From Glandiceps talaboti (lineage: Eukaryota; Hemichordata; Enteropneusta; Spengelidae): a DNA stretch of 64,000 bases. Location of the stretch: the NCBI RefSeq assembly GCF_964340395.1, contig NC_135551.1, forward strand, positions 8,723,379 to 8,787,378, in the 5' to 3' direction. The position numbers were made by a program, and so were the translations under genes. The notes beneath the pieces are model-generated. The model made no database searches. It was given only the letters and a program-made list of their open reading frames with translations, and was not told where the DNA came from. Positions 21,795 through 34,208 of this stretch are shown in pieces (the first letter of the stretch is position 1; each line of letters starts with the position of its first letter).

Positions 21795-22913
21795 CTGACA
21801 AAAAATTCAGTCCATTGAAGAATTCAATCAAGTGTAGACGAAATATTTGGGCAAGGTAACATGTCCTGCTTGTGACAAAACAGCCTTTACACACACATCA
21901 TGAAACCAAGCTGATGGATCTCTTTGGATTTCTCACAAGAGGTGGGGAATTGTTTGTCCTATAAGAGCCGCAAACAAGTGTATAAAAAAATACCTAACAA
22001 GTGTTAGTTACTCCGTCTTATTAGATAGATCATTCGTATTTCGAATTATTTTTCTCATGTCCTCTTTATTCTGCAAAGTATAGATTGCATTGCATTCATT
22101 ACTATAGAATATGGGATGACATCTGTCCCATACTTGTTTAACAGATTTCAAGGACATGGGACAACTCTTTCAATATCCATCTTTCTGCCTGCCTGTTATA
22201 AGTCTAATAATGCCCTAGTACTGCATTCCGTACGGCCGCGGGCTTATTAGATTTCGGTAAATATATCATTGTCAAATGCATAATTAATTTTTTCAGTAAT
22301 TGAGTAATGTTTTAAGATTTTTTTTAATATGTCAAAGTTAATATCTGGTATGTAAGTTAAGTAAGTGTACATTTTCCATAAAATATTATCCTACGTCATA
22401 ATTCTATCACTGTCATAAGTAATGCGTTTTAGTCATTATGTAATATCATAATTTATGAGTGTGACATTCAGATTCTGTACGATTTGGTATAACAAATGTT
22501 GATAAAAAGGTTCACATAGCTTAGAAAGTGATTTACATTTCAATTATATTCAAATCCAACACAAAAGAACAAATAATATTTGTATTTCCAAGCCTATCTT
22601 TTACAACTGCAGTATTGAGTAATTCCGCTTTGTAATTGGACCTCACAGAATATCATGATAATATTCAGGCCTCCTTGGTTTGTATTGAATGTAGTTATAC
22701 CGGCGTACAATATACAAGTGTTAACTGTTAGTGATATGATAATTGCAGTTTACTTTCAGAGAAAGTCTCTGAACTAAAACGAAAGAAATAAGGCCAGTAC
22801 ATGACTGTAGCTATAGGATCCTGGAAGTAGTTGATTACTACCACAGTAAGGATAACAAAACATCAATAAAAGCATTTATCAAATATATTGGATTTTTCAG
22901 CTCTTGAATATAC

Positions 22914-22914
22914 G

Positions 22915-22946
<32 letters not shown>

Positions 22947-22947
22947 G
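22914..22947. repeat. (GTT)n microsatellite
   Basis: Eleven GTT units within segmental duplication copy 1; absent from the equivalent place in copy 2. Confidence 0.93.
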
Positions 22948-23058
22948 ATTGCAGTGGTTGGAATATTTTTGGTCGTTCATTTGAAAGCTAATGTAGACTG
23001 TGGCGTTGCTGTGAAAGAATAACACGACGAGCATAAAAAAAACTGGCGAAAGTGGTTT

Positions 23059-23220
23059 TCAACAGACACCGGTAATTGCAGGAGCATTTCGGGCTACATG
23101 ACATAAACAACACAAACCATTCAACACTGCCTCATTTCCACAGGCGAAGTAAATAAACAGAACAACGAGGAGACCGCCAACAAGCAAAATAGGCAATACT
23201 ATTTCGTACGTTTCCACCAT
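23059..23220 (-). CDS. Small single-pass membrane protein, 53 aa (copy 1)
   Basis: The frame reads MVETYEIVLPILLVGGLLVV, then LFIYFACG and a Cys-rich tail (GLCCLCH..., ending GVC) before TGA. Residues about 8-25 form one strong hydrophobic helix. The exon begins after an acceptor, GTTTCCCAG ending at 23261, about 40 bases before the ATG. The paralogue at 26431 in the other duplicate keeps the start, MVE, the LPIL motif, the helix, the ACG at the helix end and a CxC pair. The downstream tail has diverged. This pattern (helix kept, loops free) is what a short membrane peptide under constraint would show, but the exon could also be a signal-anchor leader of a longer spliced protein. No family recognised. 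Confidence 0.5.
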   Translation of the reverse strand: MVETYEIVLPILLVGGLLVVLFIYFACGNEAVLNGLCCLCHVARNAPAITGVC

Positions 23221-23640
23221 GTTGAACAGGATTTTATATTTGTATACAGTCAGCGTATGCCTGGGAAACAAATGGAAAATGAAATAAAATAAACAAAATG
23301 AGGTACATATATAAAAGAACTAGTTGTATCTTTACTACACAGTATACGATATTATGGAATGTTTGGAAAAATAAAGTTTTTAATTTGTGTTGGAATTATA
23401 GCCGTGATTTGTTAAAATTAGGCTGGGAACATGTGCAGTAGAGTTGTGATTTAGGTACTAATAGATCTAGATTACCTCCTATTGACAGTAATTACCGGTT
23501 TGAAGACTTTCCATCCCGACATTGGCGTGTAATTTGGGAGTGACGTCACTTTGACCTACAAGCAAAGGCTTTTGACGGAATTTGAAGAGTGCATGATACT
23601 GCTTAATTACTGAATATAGTTCATTATTCAAAATACTCAT

Positions 23641-24256
23641 TAAAGGTAAATGTTGTAGCAACAAACTTCATAGGACAGGTGCGTATTATTATGGTTGATA
23701 CATGTACCATATTATACAAAATTGGTGCGTATTATTATGGTTGATACATGTACCATATTATACAAAATTTGAAGGTTGCATTTTTAAGATACAGCCTAGT
23801 TACCTAAAATCATTATTTATGCAAAGCTATAGCTGTAAGCTATATCAACAAATTTTATAGGACATATCCGCTTTGTTATGGTTAACGTATGTACTAAATG
23901 ATATTGAAATTCAAGTATGCATTCTTATGATATATCTTACTTACCGGAAATCATTAATCATGCAAATTATTCATTAACACTGTAAGGTACATCAACAACT
24001 TTGTAGGGCATATAAAGTTTGTTATGTTTAATGTATGAAGTAAATTATATTGAAATTGAAACATGTAGTCTTAACATATAGCCTAATTACCGAAAATCAT
24101 TGATTATGCAAATTATTCGTTAACACTGTAAGGTACATCAACTAACTTTATAGGACATACACAATTTGTTATGGTTAATGTATGTACTGAAATGTATTGA
24201 AATTGAAGTATGCAGGCGTAAGATATAGCCTAATTACCGAAAATTATTAATAATGA
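23641..24256. repeat. Tandem repeat array of about 145-bp units, with a perfect 46-bp doublet
   Basis: Units start near 23802, 23943, 24088 and 24233 with variants of ATTACCGAAAATCATT.AT.ATGCAAA and contain TTATGGTTAATGTATGTACT and ATTGAAATTGAAGTATGCA. At 23678-23769 a 46-bp piece occurs twice in tandem without a mismatch. The array lies between the two segmental duplication copies. Confidence 0.85.
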
Positions 24257-24292
24257 ATGTCTGTCTGTGTGTCCGTCTGTTTGTCTGTCTGT

Positions 24293-26970
24293 TATAAACA
24301 CTTTTGTGTGCATTAAATCATGGCGATAGTGATAAATGACATGCTTTCATTTTTTACTATTTTGTATTCATGATTTCATTGGTTACTATGTACTTTTGTA
24401 TTCCAGCTTTCAGTGGTTACTATGTACTTTTGTATTCTAGCTTTCATTGGCTACTATATACATCTGTATTCCTGCTTTCAGTGGTTACTATGTACATTTG
24501 TATTCATATTTTTGACCTCTAAATGTTCGTATTCGTACTAGATTCTTATTGGTTAACTTCAATTCATCATGTGTTTGTGTTTTTTTAAATGTTCAATGAC
24601 GTTGGACTTTAATAAATTCTTGAAGAACTATTGTATTATCCATTGTCCTCACCGTAATCTTTTTATTGTGCTAATTTTGTCCATTTTTCAGTGGAATCGA
24701 CCGACCAACCATCCATCCTACCAAACAAACAAACAAACAAGCAAACAAAAAGTGTTTGTATTCGTACATATTTATGTTTTATTGCAGAATTATTTTTGTA
24801 TTCTTAAATCATACTTTCAAATCGATTCATCAACTTATTTTAAAATTGGTCAAATTTTACATTACATTATATTCACTTTTGGAAATGCTATGCAATCTTG
24901 GATCCTAATGTATATTTTGCGTGTAAACTTGTACCCCAATGAGCTGATACTTTCTCACACGATGTACATAAAATTAAGGTTATTGTATCACAAGCAGGAA
25001 ACATTACCATTACATGTCAAGCTATAGCCTCGTGTGACTTTTTCAGTGGACTTGATGTTTTCGATATAGGTGTTAATGGCGTCACGTGATTATTGACCAC
25101 TGCATCGGAATTGATGACCTGATCGTACGTTGTGACACCTGTAATCCCAATCTCAGTTTATTGTCCGCTGCTCCTTTCAGACGCGGCTTGCCTCCCGCCA
25201 CTTCCATAGATCTCTAGTCTCTTTATGCATTGTTTTGTATCATCCGTTATTTACTTGGTGTCCCCGTGTCAATGAATGTTCTGTCACTGCATGGTCGTTT
25301 TCTTACGTGATTTCCTGTGCTCTTCTATCCTGATTTTGAGTAGGAGTTTCGCACTGTGGAGATGTGTTCTGACTACTCTAGCTTCCTGGTTAATGGGATA
25401 ATGCGAGTTTATATAATGTTATTGGTCCCAGCTCTGAGAACTGATCAATACGGTCATGTTTCGTGATTAAAACATGTCATCTACATACCGGCTCCAGGTT
25501 TGTGGTAGACAGGTTACAGAATCTAGTGCAACTCGTTCCGAGAGATTGGTGAGCATATGTAGTAGCTACACATGCATGGTTGCGCCATTAAAACCTCAGG
25601 AAACATTCAGTCCACTGAAGAAGTCAATCGAGTGTAGACGAAATATTTAGACAAGGTAACATTTCCTGCTTGTGATAAAATAACCTTTATATATATCATG
25701 AAACCAAGCTGATGGATCTTTTTGGATTTCTCACAAGAGGTGGGGATTTTTGTCCCATATGAGCTGCAGACATGTGTATACAAACATACCTAACAAGTGT
25801 TAGTTACTCCATCTTAATATTAGACCATTTGTATTTCCAATTATGTTTAGGTATTAATATAGTAGACATGTAACACTCAGATTCTGTATGATTTGATATA
25901 TCAAATTATGATAAAAGGCTCACATATCGTAAGAAGTCAAATGTGCATATAAATCCAACACAGAAAAAGAAATAAAATTTGTGTTTGGAGAGATAGCTTT
26001 TATAACTGCTGTATTGAGTAATTCCGCAGTCTAATTGGATCTCATAGAATATCATGATAGTATATGATAATATTCAGGCCTGTTTGGTTTATATTGCATA
26101 TAGTTATACCAATGTACAATTTAAAATTTAATACAAATTCTAAATGTAAGTAAATTGCTAATTGCAGTTTACTTTCAGGGAAAGTCTCTGAAGTAAAATG
26201 AAAGAAATAAGGCCAGTACGGATTGAAGTAGGATCTCGGAAGTAGTTGATTACTACCACAGTAAGGAGAACAAAACATCAATAAAAGCATTTATCAAATG
26301 TATTGGATGTTTTAGCTCTTGAATATACGTTCTGCTGCTTTTATTTTTAAATTGTAGTGGTTGGATATGCACTGGAGATGCTGTGAAAGAATAGCACGAC
26401 CAGAGTAAAAACAAGCTGAACTGTTTTTTTTCAGCAACCATCAGATTCTCCTGCAGGAGTAACATGGTTGAGTGTTTTACAGTAACACTGCAAAGCCTCC
26501 GTCCCTGCCTTAGTTCCACAGGCGTAGAAAATAAATATAACAATGAGGAGACCAACAACAGCCAGTATAGGCAGTATTATTGCGATAGCTTCCACCATGT
26601 TGATAAGGATTTTATATTTGGTATACAACTTACAAGTCAGCGTATGCCTGGGTAACAAACGGACAATGAAATGAAATAAACAAAACGAAGTACATATATA
26701 AAAGAACTGGTTGTATGTTTGTAATACAGTATACGATATTATGGAATGCTTGGAAAAATAAAGTTATTTCATTTGTTTTGGAATTATAGACGTGATTTCT
26801 TACAATTAGGTTGGAAACATGTGCAGTACGTACATACAGTTCAACAGTTGTGATTTAGGACCAAGATAGATGCCTCCTTTTGACAGTAATGTACCAGTTT
26901 GAAGACTTTCCATTGAGACTTTGGTGTTATTTTGTGAAATGGAGTCATGTTGACATACAAGCTAAGTATG
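24293..26970. repeat. Segmental duplication, copy 2
   Basis: The second copy of the 20385-23570 segment, same orientation, with internal deletions. It carries the paralogous small membrane-protein frame at 26431. The downstream end is near 26970, where similarity to 23570 fades. Confidence 0.88.
26431..26598 (-). CDS. Small single-pass membrane protein, 55 aa (copy 2)
   Basis: The frame reads MVEAIAIILPILAVVGLLIV, then IFIFYACG and a tail with QCYC, ending DGC before TGA. Like its paralogue at 23059, it has a short acidic N-terminus, one hydrophobic helix (about residues 5-25) capped by FYACG, and a cysteine-containing tail. An acceptor (GTTACCCAG) lies about 50 bases upstream of the ATG at the same relative place. 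The two proteins differ at roughly half of positions, yet every change inside the helix is hydrophobic to hydrophobic. Either a micro-membrane protein pair or a leader exon of a larger duplicated gene. Confidence 0.5.
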   Translation of the reverse strand: MVEAIAIILPILAVVGLLIVIFIFYACGTKAGTEALQCYCKTLNHVTPAGESDGC

Positions 26971-28216
26971 AGCCAATCATAACTGTGAAATATACAGTGA
27001 CACGAGACAAATCTGTTTTGGCATGCCGTTAGAGGTGTGTGGCTGGTAGGAGTTGTACATGTACGTGCCTGGGTAAAATGCGTTTTATCGCTCAAAAGTA
27101 GTGTGCCGACTTCATATATACATTGCAGTTTAAATCTTATAGGTATGTCTGACTGATTTATATATGTATAATATTCGTATGAGCGTAGTGAGTGAGCTAG
27201 CTGTGGTACTAAATATTCAGGGAAAACCGACAGCCATATCCTAATAAGAACGTGCGGTTCGAACCTGGGGTGTTTTTGATTGTCCCCAGTGTAAAGAAGT
27301 AATCGCGTACAATTATAACAATCACAATTTAAAATATGCACACCCAAGCAATTGAATTGGTTATAGCGTTGGAAGAATGAACGAATGAATGACACAGTTG
27401 TTTATAATTTATGCAAACTATGTTAGTCTCGGCTATTTAAATTCCACGCCATTGGTAGGCCATATCTGGTGAATGTCGTATAAAAGTAGTGTCCAAATAT
27501 TCCTCGACAGGGAGGGTTGGAAGGGACCCACTGATTCATGTTAGCTAGTACTACTATATCCTCTCCAATATTGATTTGTGTGCGATTCAAATGATTACAC
27601 TTGAATAGATTCGTATAGAGTAGTGCACTGCTGTACAACATTGTTTTATATTATGACAGTCCGTATTTATTCAGGGCATATACACTTAGGAAATCAAAAT
27701 CAATACAAATTTTACATAGGGAAGGGCCCTTGTCATCGTACTCACTGCAATGAGTAGATGTACATGTATTGTGGAATGTATGCGAATGCATGTTCATTAG
27801 TGTCTTTATCTCCCAGAAAGATCATAATAGGGAACTTGCAATCCAGACTGAGCATGCTCAGACGCAAATGACTATATGGGATTATTTGTGATTATCGTAA
27901 TAACTTATCTGGGGCTACATATAAAATAAACCTCCCACACTGATCAGGATGACTTTGAATTGATTATGTGTGGTTACAAACAATGTATCCTTATTGTTTA
28001 CAATGCTAATTGATTATTATTTATTATCACATTCCCCATGATGCAACATTCAACATGGCGGGTTTGCATGTTCCGTATTATGGTAGGTAAACTTTGAAAC
28101 GCGTGCCTTCATATAAATTATAAGGTGAGAAATGTGTCCTTTCAGATAAAAGAGAACTGAATAGAAGATATGACACAGACTCTATCCTGAGAAGGAATAT
28201 TGAGCCAGAAGAAATT
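26971..28216. other. No supported gene; possible SINE remnant
   Basis: A GGTTCGAACC box (27257-27266) resembles a tRNA B box, and 27180-27275 may be a decayed tRNA-derived SINE, but no A box or target duplication is clear. The 184-codon minus-strand frame here has no motif, overlaps the duplication boundary and reads through this box; I do not call it. Confidence 0.35.
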
Positions 28217-28358
28217 GCTAACCAACAAAAGAAACTGTAACACAAATCAACGTGGATCAACGGTTACCACAAAGATAAAATAAAATGGCTAACCAACAAA
28301 AGAAACTGTAACACAAATCAACGTGGATCAACGGTTACCACAAAGATAAAATAAAATG
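28217..28358. repeat. Perfect 71-bp tandem duplication
   Basis: The 71-base unit beginning GCTAACCAACAAAAG is present twice head to tail (28217-28287, 28288-28358) with no mismatch I can find. It is either very recent or an assembly artefact. Confidence 0.92.
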
Positions 28359-29937
28359 GAATAAAATATCATAAAATGTGCGTGACTAACGATATCCACG
28401 TGAAATCCTACTCCATCCCGAGATATGTATCAGAATATTTATATCAGAATACAATACAATACCTGCACTGCAAAATTAATATACATGCAGCACAGGCACC
28501 GTAAGTGCAATTTAAACACCGTACATATACCATACCGATGAAAGGCCCAAATCTCATGATGCATTTTTCACGATCTGCAGACTGTACCATCCCGTAAATT
28601 CTACTCGCGTACTCAGTCTATATTAAATGTGCAAATTCAATAGATTTCAAAGTAAGATGGACTGATGAAGCGACCTCACTAATTCAGTGATGAAAATTTT
28701 GCTGCCCCAACTTACCTAATGCCTTGAATACTACATATTTAATATTGATTCAAAATATTTTTCAACATATAGTACGGATTGCATAATTACTGTACCGTGT
28801 GACCCTTTCCATTACATTAACTTATAAAGTTTCTATATCTTCTTTGTGCCGCTCTGTCTGTACAGGTATATTTCAACGATTTTTCAAAAGTGACTGGCTC
28901 ATGTCATTATTCTTTATTTACTTAAATTATGATTTTCGGTTAACCAAAATCTCAATAGTGAAAGCTTCAATTGCATGTCATTTGATATATATACATTTAT
29001 GATAAAGTAAATATGTAAATGCAACATTGTTGATATGCTGAAATTACGCTATATCTATGGGGGTATGGTGTGTGTGTGTATGTATGCACATTTGTGAAAT
29101 TCAATATATTTGTTGTGTCAAGTTCTCCAGCTCCCGGCCCCCGCCCCAATTAATATAACTCTATGGAAGAGGAACTTAAAATCTGAAAAATATGTCCACC
29201 AACCCCTTGGTGCCTGCCCCAAATTCCGATTATTGGATAACAAATTATTCGCGAAAGGTAAATAAACAACTTCAAACTGACAAACTATAAGTGCAATGGA
29301 AGCGTCAACGATTGGCATTCCTGGTACACTCTCAAAATACCGAATGTTTAACGAGTATCTTATCTAATTATTGAGTTGAGTTCACACTCGAGCTCTCTTC
29401 TTCCACCTGTGATTGAGAATCGGACATGTTTCGAACAAATCACTTGTCATTCTTCAGTGTCTAACTGGATCTGATGGAATGATCCAAAACTGAGACAAGT
29501 CACACCTTAATTTAGATATATTGAAGCTAACATTTGTATACCTCTGGTTACTAAACAAGACCAGCAAAGTTGTTTTATATAGCGCTTTCCCACTTTGTGC
29601 TCAAAGCTCTTTACATTTATTACACACTGGCATGGCACGGATCTATAGCGCCCGCAACTCCCCTGGTGAGCGCGCACACAATCCATTGCAGCGTATATAA
29701 GCGCATAAGAGTATTCACATTGCAACCTCTATCCTACCAGGTCCTATACAGTCAGATAGCGATCGACGTCGTTTTACTAGTACTTGAACGCACGTTTTTG
29801 TAGGCCTAATAACTGACTGACGACACTGTTTATTTTGTTTTCACACTGTGGCATTAGTCATGTTTTGTCGTAGAGTCCGTAACAAATTGTTTCACAACCT
29901 TTACAATTACAATATTACTTAAGCCAAAAGGCTATGA
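28359..29937. other. Intergenic, no supported gene
   Basis: AT-rich sequence with short frames lacking motifs (28799-29002, 29118-29318, 29507-29803). A (GT)n-like run near 29066. Nothing further. Confidence 0.5.
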
Positions 29938-31385
29938 ACCCCGGTACACCCCTTTACATGATGTCGTGCATTGGATCTGTTTAATAATGCAGAAACCAAT
30001 ACATAACACTGCAAATGCTACATGAAGGCACGAACAATGTTTCTGATCAGCGCGCGCATGACATAATACCCCGCGTCGATCAATTGTCACTGCATTTGTC
30101 CAGCCCATGAGTTGAAGAGAGAAAACAAATGTGACATGGGTAATGAAATAATTCTTAATCTTACTTACTTCAGTGACTGACCAGTGATGTCTTCTGTCAC
30201 TACACCTGGTCGTTATGTACTTCAAAGTTCCCAACAATACTTATGCATAGTTTCTCAAATTCTCAAATCTGTGCATTTGATTTTCACTGACCCCCTAGCC
30301 TGTTAAAGATTACCATCCCTCTTTGCCACTGTTTGAAACGTGCCGGCAACTTTCGTTTCTTTCTTGTTTGTGTTTGTACGTATTGTAGCGAACTTGACCC
30401 ATGGATACAAATTCATGTTTTATAAACACATTGATTAAGAAGTGTATGCACACAAATTGACGTTTTACAGACACACACAAATTAAACACACTCACATATA
30501 TATTATATCTCACTTAAATGGCAATACGCATGCACACCCTAACATAAGTAGCATATGTGGACGTGAAGTTAAGTTAATTAGTAATTTTGCATTTCGTGCT
30601 GTTACAGAACACCGCAACCTGATTGTGGGTTCAACATTACTAAGCTGAGAAGGAAGTTGGGCTTCTATAAAACAAGCCAGACTTTGACGTCTATTAATAC
30701 AAATAAGTATATGCTATGAGCGGTTGCGTGGCGACCATGGGATGACTCGCTCATGTTATGTTGCTGTGTTATTCTTCAAATCATACTCTGTTCGTCTTTA
30801 GAAGGGTTCAAATTTTTCAAATTTTAATAAAACTTGTATTACCAACAACAGATATTTTTTTTTTTTTTAAACTTAGTTTTTTTTAGACTCCAACTTCCTT
30901 CTTCGCGCATAAAGGTCGAAAGTTGCGTTATTTGTTTCGCAACAATAAAACTCAAGATTACCCATTCAGGTTAAACAAGTTCAGCAGCTGAGGGACAAAC
31001 ACATGATAGAATGAGTGTTACAGTTAACGTCAACAGGCTAGGGCACCCTTTGTTATCTATGCTACACAAATTTTACATGTCAAAGTTTGTTTCCACCGGG
31101 ATTTTTATTAAAACATGTACAATAGCCTCATTTCAACACTTCGCGGTAACGGGTTCAATAGTATCTCCAAGCTTTACAACAGGTCTGGGATCGATATCTG
31201 AGTAAGACTTCTAATTTGAGTGTGAATTATTTTGACAGTGCCAATATCAATTGAAAAGTGGACTCTACCACTACCTAGTGTCATTCCCTATACCAAGTCA
31301 TGCAAAGAGTCATGTTTTTGCCAATAAGTATGTATCTATACAACCATAGCTAAAACCTTAACGTAGTAGGTGACTTAAAAATGAA
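29938..31385. repeat. Dispersed repeat family R30, copy 1
   Basis: The head (29938-30130, from AACCCCGGTACACCCCTTTACA to AAGAGAGAAAACAAA) also occurs at 34209-34406. The body (30244-31370) is repeated almost colinearly at 31391-32520: GCATAGTTTCTCAA, CCCCCTAGCCTGTTAAA, CAATACGCATGCACACCC, GTTGCGTTATTTGTTTCGCA, CTCAAGATTACCCATTC, AAGTTCAGCAGCTGAGGG and CAGGTCTGGGATCGATATCTGAG. No frame is conserved; class unknown. Confidence 0.85.
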
Positions 31386-32520
31386 TGTTGCATAGTTTCT
31401 CAATTTCTCAATTCTGTGTATTCGATTTTCACTGGCCCCCTAGCCTGTTAAATATTACCATCCCTTTTTCCACTGTTTGAAACATGCCGACAACTTTCGT
31501 TTCTTTCTTGAGTTTGTACATGTTGTAGCGAACTTGACCCATGAATACAAATTAATGTTTTATAAATACATTGATTAAGAAGTTTATGCACACAAATTAA
31601 CGTTTTACATGCACACACAAACACACTCACATATATATTATATCTCACTTAAATGGCAATACGCATGCACACCCCCAACATAAGTAGCATATGTGGACGT
31701 GAAGTTAAGTTAATTAATAATTTTGCATTTCGGGCTGTTACAGAATACCGCAACCTGATTGTGGGTTCAACATTACTAAGCTGAGAAGGAAGTTTGGCGT
31801 CTATAAAACAAGCCAGACTTTGACGTCTATTAATACAAATAAGTATTTGCTGTGAGCTGTTGCGTAGCGACCAGGAGATGACTTACTCATGTTAAGTTGC
31901 TGTGTTATTCTTCAAATCATACTCTGTTAGTCTTGAGAAGGGTTCAAATTTTAATAGATATTTTATTAACAACAACAGATATTTAAAAAAAAAAACTTTG
32001 TCTGGTTCGTTTTTTAGACTCCACCTTCCTTCTTCGCTCAGTAGAGGTCAAAAGTTGCGTTATTTGTTTCGCAACAATAAAACTCAAGATTACCCATTCC
32101 AGTTAAACAAGTTCAGCAGCTGAGGGACAAACACATGATAGAACGAGTGTTACAGTTCACTTCAAAAAGCTAGGGCACCCATTCTTATATATGCTGCACA
32201 AATTTTACATGTCAAAGTTTGTTTCCGCCGGGATATTTATTAACACATGTACAATAGCCTTATTTCAACACTTCAGTGACGGGTTCAATCGTATCTCCAA
32301 GCTTTACAACAGGTCTGGGATCGATATCTGAGTAAGACGTTTGAGTGGGAATTTATTTTGACATAGTGCCAATATTAATTGAATAGTGGCCTCTAGCACC
32401 ACCTAGTGTTATTCCCTATACCAAGTCATTCAAAGAGTCATGTTTTGGCCAATAAGTATGTATCTATACAACCATAGCGAAAATCTGAACGTAGTAGGTG
32501 CCGTAAAAATGAAAGTCGTG
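31386..32520. repeat. Dispersed repeat family R30, copy 2 (tandem to copy 1)
   Basis: This follows copy 1 directly and is colinear with its body, with scattered substitutions and small indels. It lacks the 29938-30130 head. Confidence 0.85.
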
Positions 32521-32917
32521 AACTGATACTATTATTTTTTTCAAGACTACTCCAGCCCAAACTCAGTTTGAAGAAACAAAGAACATGAGGTTTCCATGGT
32601 GTAATTTGAATATAGACTCTAAAGTGATAATGAAATCAAGCCATATCAGAAAGAGTGGCTGAATACCATATTAAATGTACCTACAAATAAATGATTGCCA
32701 ATGTCCTTGAAAATTAGCAGACGGTGAATCCCAATGTTATACTATTACAAATAATAAAGCCACATGTACAGGTTTAATCTAGCATCTTTGGAATTTCAGG
32801 GAAACTTGTCACCGAGGTACATTCTACATTAGTATTAAATACAAATATATTGTTAGTAATTTCAAAAATTGGGATGTTATTTTTATTTACAATTACATTA
32901 GTAAGAATGTGAGAGGC

Positions 32918-33384
32918 TTAAACCGGCTCCCTGTAGCGTGGTGGTTGGCGCACAGGATTAGCAGTCGGGAGGTCACGGGTTCGAATCCCACTGGAAACAG
33001 GGGATTTTTCTATGACCCAAACCCAGTTCTCCAGACTCGATGGGTATGCTGTATCACTCAGCCGTGTCTCACTCACAAGACGAGTGCGAATTTGGGGGGA
33101 TTCCTGGAGTAATATATGACTCGAAAAAAGTCGGGGACGATTACTCACCCGTAGCCTGTAGGTGCTATGTTTTCCGGGCCTGGGTGACTCTGAGATAGCA
33201 TGTGGACTGACTGGGAAAGCCTTAACAGTTCCACAGCAACATGATATAGAGCGTGCAACATAGCCAAACCCGAAAGGATCTCTGTAGCATTTGTGTGTGT
33301 TTGTGTGTGTTTGTGTGTATTTGTCTGCATAACAGAAAATCGCTGGGAGCAATTCCCAGCACAAATTTTTTTTTTATTAAAAAA
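32918..33384 (+). mobile_element. tRNA-derived SINE with 12-bp target duplication
   Basis: The 5' head holds an A-box-like TAGCGTGGTGG (32934-32944) and a canonical B box GGTTCGAATCC, i.e. a tRNA-like RNA polymerase III promoter. The unrelated body ends in a T-rich then A-rich tail (33365-33384). The 12-mer AATGTGAGAGGC flanks the element exactly (32906-32917 and 33385-33396). About 467 bases long. It has no coding capacity; in the family, mobilisation depends on a partner LINE. Clear ends and duplication suggest fairly recent insertion. Confidence 0.88.
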
Positions 33385-33689
33385 AATGTGAGAGGCCCAA
33401 AACAAAGTAAACATTTGATCAATTCATGTTAAAACATGTATATTTAGAGTCGTCATCATTTGCAGTTAATGTATTAGAGTGAAAGTCTCGTGTTCTCTAC
33501 ATGTGGTAATATTTCAATTGTCTTGTTCTTTTAATAAATATGGCAGTATTACAATAACAATAATGTTGTCAGCGAGGGTTATAACGCTTCTTTAGTAAGT
33601 TGATAATGTAAACTTGATTGTAATTAGCACATTAAGTTTTTGTTTCTTTTTTGTATTATACTAAAGGTTCTCTGGTGAATTCTCGTGTA

Positions 33690-34150
33690 TGGGTGTCTAA
33701 CTGTTGAGAACTCTCATTGTTTCGTACTACATGAATTGTATTGATCAATTCACTTCCGATTCAGCCGATGATTTGGAACTGTCGTCGCAGTTCTAAGCTT
33801 GACGTGCAGGGTCACGTAGGTTTACTTGGCGAAGTAATTTATTCCGTTCATTGTCACTGTCTTGTTTTACAGCGATTCATTGTTTACTTTTAGCTAGTTA
33901 CAGTTGTATTTAAAAGTGTACACTAACCGTCTAGAAAGTTTTCTAGATTATTAGATAACGTATTCTGCAGATTTTTTTCTGTACATTTCTTCAACGTTTT
34001 GCGTGTTGACAAGCAATTCTTTAACATAGTTTGCTCGATTACCTTCTTTAAATTTGAGTTTCCTCTAAATTTTCCAGGTTATTACTAATCACGGTAAAAC
34101 TAGATCATTTTAAATAGTCGACTTCAAGAAGTGACTCATTAGATTGTTAA
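33690..34150. repeat. Dispersed repeat shared with 44250-44430
   Basis: Both contain GGCGAAGTAATTTATTC, a TACAG/TTTAG stretch, AGTTACA.TTTTATTTAAA, GTACACT and TAGAAAGTTTTC or TAGGGAGTTTTC in the same order. Function and class unknown. Confidence 0.6.
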
Positions 34151-34208
34151 CATGACTTTTGTTTGTTCCATGTGTACTTCTTTACCACTACATACGGGAG
34201 TTTTGATG

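Larger units (their letters stand above)
20385..23570. repeat. Segmental duplication, copy 1
   Basis: The order of matches to 24293-26970 is preserved over the whole length: ATAAACACTTTTG at the start, GTACTAG..TTGGT, TTTCAGTGGAATCGACCGACC with a CAAA run, GGATCCTAATGTATATTTTGCGTGT, GGCGTCACGTGATTATTGACCA, TTGCCTCCCGCCACTTCC, ACCGGCTCCAGGTTTGTG, AAACCAAGCTGATGGATCT, AGTAGTTGATTACTACCACAGTAAGGA, GCGTATGCCTGGG and GTTTGAAGACTTTCCAT. It carries the small membrane-protein frame at 23059 and two exon-like blocks. Copy 1 retains segments missing in copy 2. Confidence 0.88.

Noticed and set aside
27180-27275. Possible tRNA gene or SINE around GGTTCGAACC
   Set aside because: The B-box core is its own reverse complement, no A box or cloverleaf could be drawn, and no target duplication was found.
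26841-27395. 184-codon minus-strand frame
   Set aside because: No motif, crosses the end of a segmental duplication and a tRNA B-box-like repeat; its counterpart in the other duplicate is not open.
30310-30513. Related minus-strand frames at 30310-30513, 31448-31648 and 34363-34587 that might look like a protein family
   Set aside because: They follow copies of repeat R30; substitutions do not respect codons and lengths differ by frameshifts.
33145-33422. Three overlapping minus-strand frames
   Set aside because: They lie inside the SINE body and tail.
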